Positions 20,178-23,318 of a stretch of 23,318 nucleotides of DNA are shown here, one piece after another; the first letter of the stretch is position 1, and each line of letters begins with the position of its first letter. The stretch is from positions 1 to 23,318 of the IMG/VR virus record IMGVR_UViG_3300043436_001211. One strand, written 5' to 3'. Made by a program: the position numbers and the translations under genes. The notes beneath the pieces are model-generated. The model ran no database searches. It was not told where the DNA came from and worked only from the letters and a program-made list of their open reading frames with translations. This stretch comes from a virus.

Positions 20178-20480
20178 ATGAAAAAACTTCTAATTCTTAT
20201 TACTTTATTATTTTCAGCAACTGCATCAGCGCAATATATGCATTGGCAGTCTAGATACACCCCATATTATAGTGGGGGAGGTAGCGGATGGATTGCTCCT
20301 GTGATTATAGGAGGTGTAATTGGGTATAGTATTAATAGAGCACAACAACCCAATACAATTATAATTCAACAGTCGCAACCTAGTGTAACTGTAGAAAACA
20401 ATATGGAATGTTCTGCTTGGAGAGAAACACAACAACCTGATGGCACAATAAAACGAGAAAGAATTTGCTATCAACGATAA
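20178..20480 (+). CDS. Exported small protein with signal peptide
   Basis: A 100-residue precursor. Residues 1-18 (MKKLLILITLLFSATASA) form a typical Sec signal peptide, cleaved likely before Gln19. A Gly-rich hydrophobic segment follows (GWIAPVIIGGVIGYSI, about 37-52), then a polar tail with IIIQQSQPSVTVENN and a Cys pair in MECSAWRETQQPDG...ICYQR, which could form a disulfide in the periplasm. Phage proteins with this layout are common; a role in lysis or the cell envelope is inferred from location before endolysin. AAGGAAA is the ribosome binding site. Confidence 0.8.
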   Translation: MKKLLILITLLFSATASAQYMHWQSRYTPYYSGGGSGWIAPVIIGGVIGYSINRAQQPNTIIIQQSQPSVTVENNMECSAWRETQQPDGTIKRERICYQR

Positions 20481-20492
20481 AGGAAAATAAAA

Positions 20493-21131
20493 ATGTCTGA
20501 TGGATTTGATTTCGATTTTAATTTAGAAAAAGTACAGCATTTATTGCCAAGAGTTAAAAATCACCAAGAATGGTATGACTCTATGGTAGAAACATTGCCG
20601 CAATATGGTATTAACGATATCGCGCGCGTATCCGCATTTATTGCACAATGTGCTCATGAATCAGGCGGATTTGCAGTTATGCAAGAAAATCTAAACTATA
20701 GTGCAGATGGCCTACAAAAGATATTTGGTAAGTATTTCCCGAATCCTCAAATTGCAGCACAATATGCAAGACAACCTGAAAAGATTGCTAATAGAGTTTA
20801 TGCAAATAGAATGGGTAACGGGGATGAAGCAAGCGGAGAAGGTTGGAAGTTTAGAGGTCGCGGACTAATTCAATTGACAGGTAAACATAATTACACAAAA
20901 TGTTCCGAGGCATTTTTTGAAGACCACACCCTATTAGATAAACCCGATATTTTAGTTCAACCTTACTATGCTTTAAATTCAGCATGCTGGTTCTGGAATG
21001 CTAATAATTTAAATGTGCTTGCTGATGCGCAAGATATTAAAATGATGACAAAGAAAATCAATGGTGGATTTATTGGTCTTGAAGATAGACTTAAACACTA
21101 CAATCACGCAGTCGAAATATTACAGGAATAA
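20493..21131 (+). CDS. GH19 family endolysin (chitinase-like lysozyme)
   Basis: The 212-residue protein shows GH19 motifs: AQCAHESGGF (catalytic Glu56), QENLNYSADGL, KYFPNPQIAAQYARQPEKIA, VYANRMGNGD and the substrate-binding WKFRGRGLIQLTGKHNY (118-134). It cleaves the glycan strand of peptidoglycan at lysis. No signal peptide is visible, so release needs a holin or the membrane proteins nearby. Ribosome site AAAGGAAA. Confidence 0.93.
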   Translation: MSDGFDFDFNLEKVQHLLPRVKNHQEWYDSMVETLPQYGINDIARVSAFIAQCAHESGGFAVMQENLNYSADGLQKIFGKYFPNPQIAAQYARQPEKIANRVYANRMGNGDEASGEGWKFRGRGLIQLTGKHNYTKCSEAFFEDHTLLDKPDILVQPYYALNSACWFWNANNLNVLADAQDIKMMTKKINGGFIGLEDRLKHYNHAVEILQE

Positions 21132-21133
21132 GA

Positions 21134-21808
21134 ATGATCTATAATCATGTTAAGGTGAAAGAATTTGAGGAACTGGAACAAGTTACTCGAGAAGATGGAG
21201 TAAGATTTTACGCAACACCCAAAGGTAAAAAATATCCTTCGGTGACTACTGTTTTATCAGCGCATGGTAAACAAGGATTAATGGAATGGCGTAAAAGAGT
21301 AGGTGAAGAACAAGCAAATAAAATTTCAAGCGCTGCCGCAAGACGTGGCACTAAAATGCACTTGCATTGTGAAAATTATCTTAATAATGTCAATGTGCTA
21401 GATACAATTCCAGTATTTCAAAAAGAATTGTTTGAAAGTATTATCCCATATCTACATAAAATTAATAATGTTCATGTTCAAGAACAAAGATTATATTCTG
21501 ACCATTTAAGATTGGCAGGAACTGTAGATTGTGTTGCCGAATATGAAGGTCGCTTAGCAATCATAGATTATAAAACATCTAGCAGACGAAAAGCTAAAGA
21601 ACACATTCATAATTATTTTATGCAGTGTGCTGCATATGCAGTTATGTATGAAGAACGAACAGGTACACCTGTAAGCAAATTAGTTATTATTATGGCAGTC
21701 GAAGACGATGAACCTCAAGTATTTGTCGAAAAACGAGATAATTGGGTAACCAAATTATTGGAGTACAGAGATTTGTACGAAAAGGACAAACAACTTTTGA
21801 CTTCTTAA
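21134..21808 (+). CDS. RecB/MGME1-like PD-(D/E)XK exonuclease
   Basis: The 224-residue protein has the RecB-type nuclease pattern: YPSVTTVLSA, ARRGTKMHLHCENYL (His77), a Glu at 117, GTVDCVAEYEGRLAIIDYKTSS (Asp132, Asp145, Lys147) and a QCAAYAVMY Gln-Tyr helix. Such single-domain phage enzymes act on single-stranded DNA ends in recombination or genome processing, similar to mitochondrial MGME1. The start is two bases after the endolysin stop. The tmRNA promoter is inside its 3' end. Confidence 0.88.
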   Translation: MIYNHVKVKEFEELEQVTREDGVRFYATPKGKKYPSVTTVLSAHGKQGLMEWRKRVGEEQANKISSAAARRGTKMHLHCENYLNNVNVLDTIPVFQKELFESIIPYLHKINNVHVQEQRLYSDHLRLAGTVDCVAEYEGRLAIIDYKTSSRRKAKEHIHNYFMQCAAYAVMYEERTGTPVSKLVIIMAVEDDEPQVFVEKRDNWVTKLLEYRDLYEKDKQLLTS

Positions 21809-21825
21809 ACAAAAGGCATTATAAT
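21797..21825 (+). promoter_or_regulatory. Sigma70 promoter of the tmRNA
   Basis: TTGACT (21797-21802), 17-bp spacer, TATAAT (21820-21825). Expected transcription start near 21832. Confidence 0.85.
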
Positions 21826-21839
21826 AGAGTTATTGCTGT

Positions 21840-22037
21840 ATGAAGCAAAGAGAAACAGATTCTGGACGCGGGTGCGAATCCCGCCAGGTCCACCATAAAG
21901 ATTTACCGCCCGAACCGCAGAAGCCAAATTCTTGTTGCGGTAAAGGATGCGAGGGTTGTGTTTGGATTAGTTATTTTGAAGCACACAACCTTTGGAAAAG
22001 TCTTTATGATGGGCCTGAAATAGATTCGACAGGGTAA
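21840..22037 (+). CDS. Oxidored-like domain ORF nested in the tmRNA gene (65 aa)
   Basis: The frame runs through the whole permuted tmRNA junction. Residues 22-52 (LPPEPQKPNSCCGKGCEGC then VWISYFEAHNLW) match the Oxidored-like (PF09791-type) signature PPEPxKPxxCCGxGCxxCVWxxY, with four Cys. This part lies precisely in the 115-nt intervening segment (21896-22010). Residues 1-18 are encoded by acceptor-piece RNA, and the last eight by the 5' end of the coding piece. The only ATG, at 21840, is about 8 nt after the expected transcript start and has no ribosome site. The motif is too good for chance, but whether it is translated is uncertain. Confidence 0.5.
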   Translation: MKQRETDSGRGCESRQVHHKDLPPEPQKPNSCCGKGCEGCVWISYFEAHNLWKSLYDGPEIDSTG

Positions 22038-22094
22038 AGAGTACCAGAGTGGACAGCACATCAGAGTAGATGTTAAAACTAAAACAAAGTAAAC

Positions 22095-22127
22095 GCAAAC
22101 GACTCACAGTTCGCATTAGCAGCCTAA
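22095..22127 (+). other. tmRNA tag reading frame, ANDSQFALAA-stop
   Basis: GCA at 22095 is the resume codon, and the frame reads ANDSQFALAA then TAA. The ANDxxxALAA form is typical of proteobacterial tags and its LAA end is the signal for ClpXP and ClpAP. The sequence after the stop, with GCAG/CTGC around it, fits the usual P5 helix. Confidence 0.93.
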
Positions 22128-22210
22128 ACTCTGCTTAGGGTTTCGATAGGTTTCCTCGTAACAGAATAACCTATCATTTCACAAACACTCATACACACAA
22201 GGAGATTAAA

Positions 22211-22483
22211 ATGAGTAATATGACACCGTTCGAAATTAGATTAGAACTTTTAAAAATGGCCAAAGATATGCTTGGTGACGATTACTACGGTAAACGTGAA
22301 GTAATATCTAACGATTGGGCTACTAAGGTAGAGACAGCTAAACATGCTGGCCAAACACCTCCAGAGCATCCGGGCTATCCTGCCTACCCCTCAGAAACTG
22401 ATATTATTGCAAAGGCTCATGTATTGAATGGCTTTGTTTCTAACATTCCTCAAGATAATATAAAGACTATTAGTAAAAAGTAA
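22211..22483 (+). CDS. Conserved T4-like/cyanophage protein of unknown function
   Basis: A 90-residue protein. MTPFEIRLELLKMAKDML, then DYYGKREVISNDW, then PPEHPGYPAYPSETDIIAKA and LNGFVS form a pattern that is highly conserved among T4-like phages, including cyanophages; no role is known. AAGGAG at 22200-22205 is a strong ribosome site right after the tmRNA gene, so it may be read from the tmRNA promoter. The start may be the first or second Met (22211 or 22220). Confidence 0.75.
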   Translation: MSNMTPFEIRLELLKMAKDMLGDDYYGKREVISNDWATKVETAKHAGQTPPEHPGYPAYPSETDIIAKAHVLNGFVSNIPQDNIKTISKK

Positions 22484-22490
22484 TCTGAAG

Positions 22491-22512
22491 GCAGGGGGAG
22501 AAATCCCCTTGC
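22491..22512 (+). promoter_or_regulatory. Hairpin before the hydrolase gene
   Basis: GCAGGGGG (22491-22498) pairs with CCCCTTGC (22505-22512) with one G-U pair and a 6-nt loop. No T-tract follows. The only purine-rich ribosome-like site (GGGGGAG) is inside the stem, 20 bases before the ATG at 22521. Confidence 0.5.
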
Positions 22513-22520
22513 ATAGATAA

Positions 22521-23051
22521 ATGAAAACATATACACAAACATTTTTAGTAGCAGTATCTGCAGTATTGTTGGTATCAATACTAACACAAGTAACAACATC
22601 GAAATTACATAAGTTAAAACAATCGAACTTTGCAGATACTACTGCAACGGTTGCAGTTAGAGAACAGCAATTAGATTGTTTGGCAAAAAATATTTACCAC
22701 GAAGCAAGAAGTGAACCATTTGAGGGCAAGGTCGCTGTAGCGCAAGTTACAATGAACCGGGCCGCCAATGCAGGTTTCCCAAACGATATTTGCCGTGTGG
22801 TGTATCAAAAGAATGTGGTATATGAAAAAGTTATTTGTCAGTTTAGTTGGTACTGCGAGACAGCTACAAAAACAAAACCAATTCACCAATCCGCATATAA
22901 AGAATCTTATGAAGTAGCTAAGAAAGTCTTACTTGAAGGATTCCGATTAGCAGGATTAACTGACGCACTTTATTATCACGCAACATATGTTTCTCCTGGA
23001 TGGAAACGACAACAAATCGCACAAATTGGCAATCACATTTTTTACAAATAA
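22521..23051 (+). CDS. SleB-type cell wall hydrolase, membrane anchored
   Basis: The 176-residue protein has an N-terminal membrane anchor or signal (FLVAVSAVLLVSILTQV, 8-24), then a Hydrolase_2/SleB domain: LAKNIYHEARSEPFEGKVAV (catalytic-type Glu61), AQVTMNRAANAGFPNDICRV, QFSWYC, then AYKESYEVAKKVL, LYYHATYVSPGW and IGNHIFYK. SleB-family enzymes cut peptidoglycan as lytic transglycosylases. Phage use may be in lysis, as a second hydrolase beside the GH19 endolysin, or as a host-wall remodeller. Confidence 0.9.
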   Translation: MKTYTQTFLVAVSAVLLVSILTQVTTSKLHKLKQSNFADTTATVAVREQQLDCLAKNIYHEARSEPFEGKVAVAQVTMNRAANAGFPNDICRVVYQKNVVYEKVICQFSWYCETATKTKPIHQSAYKESYEVAKKVLLEGFRLAGLTDALYYHATYVSPGWKRQQIAQIGNHIFYK

Positions 23052-23054
23052 ATT

Positions 23055-23318
23055 ATGAAATACCCCACACTACAAGATGTTATTAACTATTGCAAAACAA
23101 CCTTAACGGTTGCTACTGCAGAAACAATTGCCTGGATCGGCATTGTACTTATTCATGCGGCAACTGTGCCTACAATGATTTCAATTATGTCTGGTCTATC
23201 AGATAAAATGCCGCCGGTTGATCTTATTCTATTCATTTGGGGCGGCCTATCAATGTTGTTTGTGCGAGCAGTAATCCTTAAAGATATTCTACACATAGTA
23301 ACTATTGGAGTTGGATTT
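23055..23318 (+). CDS. Membrane protein, 3' truncated by window edge
   Basis: At least 88 residues, MKYPTLQDVINYCKTTLTVA onwards, with hydrophobic segments ETIAWIGIVLIHAATVPTMI and VDLILFIWGGLSMLFVRAVI and a third starting at the edge. Multi-pass membrane proteins with a TAE..AWIG.VL.H....P..... pattern occur in cyanophage-like T4 relatives. No function known. It follows the hydrolase by three bases and could be part of the lysis set, which is inference. Confidence 0.7.
   Translation, partial: MKYPTLQDVINYCKTTLTVATAETIAWIGIVLIHAATVPTMISIMSGLSDKMPPVDLILFIWGGLSMLFVRAVILKDILHIVTIGVGF

Larger units (their letters stand above)
21832..22176 (+). ncRNA. ssrA: Circularly permuted (two-piece) tmRNA gene
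   Basis: The acceptor piece comes first: a T-arm, GCGGG (21868-21872), loop TGCGAAT, CCCGC (21880-21884), then CAGGTCC (21885-21891), A, and CCA (21893-21895). The coding piece begins with GGGCCTG (22011-22017), which pairs with CAGGTCC over 7 bp and includes G3-U70, the alanyl-tRNA synthetase determinant. A TAGATTCGACAGGGT segment follows, as at tmRNA 5' ends. P2 forms from CCAGAGT (22044-22050) and ATTCTGG (21859-21865). ACATC/GATGT (22058-22073) fits PK1. The tag is at 22095-22127. GATAGGTT/AACCTATC (22145-22175) closes a distal hairpin. With SmpB from the host it would rescue stalled ribosomes. Both ends of the precursor are estimated. Confidence 0.92.

Noticed and set aside
21860-21895. 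Isolated tRNA 3' end as a phage attachment site or tRNA remnant
   Set aside because: The 3' half of ssrA is a common integration site, so attP was considered. But the matching 5' acceptor strand, P2 partner and tag follow at 22011-22127 and no integrase is visible, so a working permuted tmRNA explains it better.

Overview
The window looks like part of the genome of a large, strictly lytic, T4-like (myovirus-type) bacteriophage. Every supported gene lies on the + strand. Genes are tightly packed, with many ATGA or TAATG start/stop overlaps, and most are small. The recognisable proteins are typical of such phages: a T4 Rnh-like flap nuclease, an ATP-dependent DNA ligase, a T4 DsbA-like small protein, PhoH, a RecB-type exonuclease, a GH19 endolysin and a SleB-type hydrolase. 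No integrase, repressor or transposase is visible. The host is probably a proteobacterium: the promoters are near-perfect sigma70 sites (TTGACA, 17 bp, TATAAT), two perfect DnaA boxes are present, and the tmRNA tag is of proteobacterial type. The species cannot be named from the sequence.

Layout. Positions 1-6064 are an early or accessory block of small, mostly unknown genes. It is divided by repeated modules in which a short hairpin is followed at once by a strong promoter. A 260-bp gene-free gap at 3396-3655 holds two perfect DnaA boxes, a third consensus box, ATCAG repeats and a very AT-rich stretch, and may be a replication origin. Positions 6065-9932 hold further small conserved phage genes, including several tiny membrane proteins, a HAD-type phosphatase and a zinc-binding protein. 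Positions 9922-12597 encode a metallophosphoesterase, a WYL_2-like protein and a large unknown protein. Positions 12606-16732 encode a possible virion protein, the Rnh-like nuclease, a gene with a possible -1 frameshift extension, a cytidylyltransferase-cupin fusion and the DsbA-like protein. Positions 16804-20121 encode ligase, a tiny membrane protein, a conserved phage protein, an FmdB-type zinc ribbon and PhoH, and end at a clear intrinsic terminator. Positions 20178-23318 encode an exported protein, endolysin, exonuclease, a tmRNA, a small conserved protein, the SleB-type hydrolase and a membrane protein cut by the window edge.

Main discovery. Positions 21832-22176 encode a circularly permuted (two-piece) tmRNA with its own promoter. 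The acceptor half with encoded CCA comes first. The half carrying the tag reading frame (ANDSQFALAA) follows about 115 nt later. The two halves pair as an acceptor stem with the G3-U70 pair needed for alanine charging. The intervening segment, which permuted tmRNAs normally discard, is open in frame and encodes a cysteine-rich motif of the oxidoreductase-like (Oxidored-like) domain family. A protein gene therefore appears to be nested in a tmRNA gene. The tmRNA could support ribosome rescue late in infection or tag proteins for host proteases; that role is inference.

Many start sites here were moved from the longest possible ORF to a start that fits a ribosome binding site, a promoter or an overlap with the gene before. 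Several genes of 26-59 codons are included on the strength of overlaps and position.
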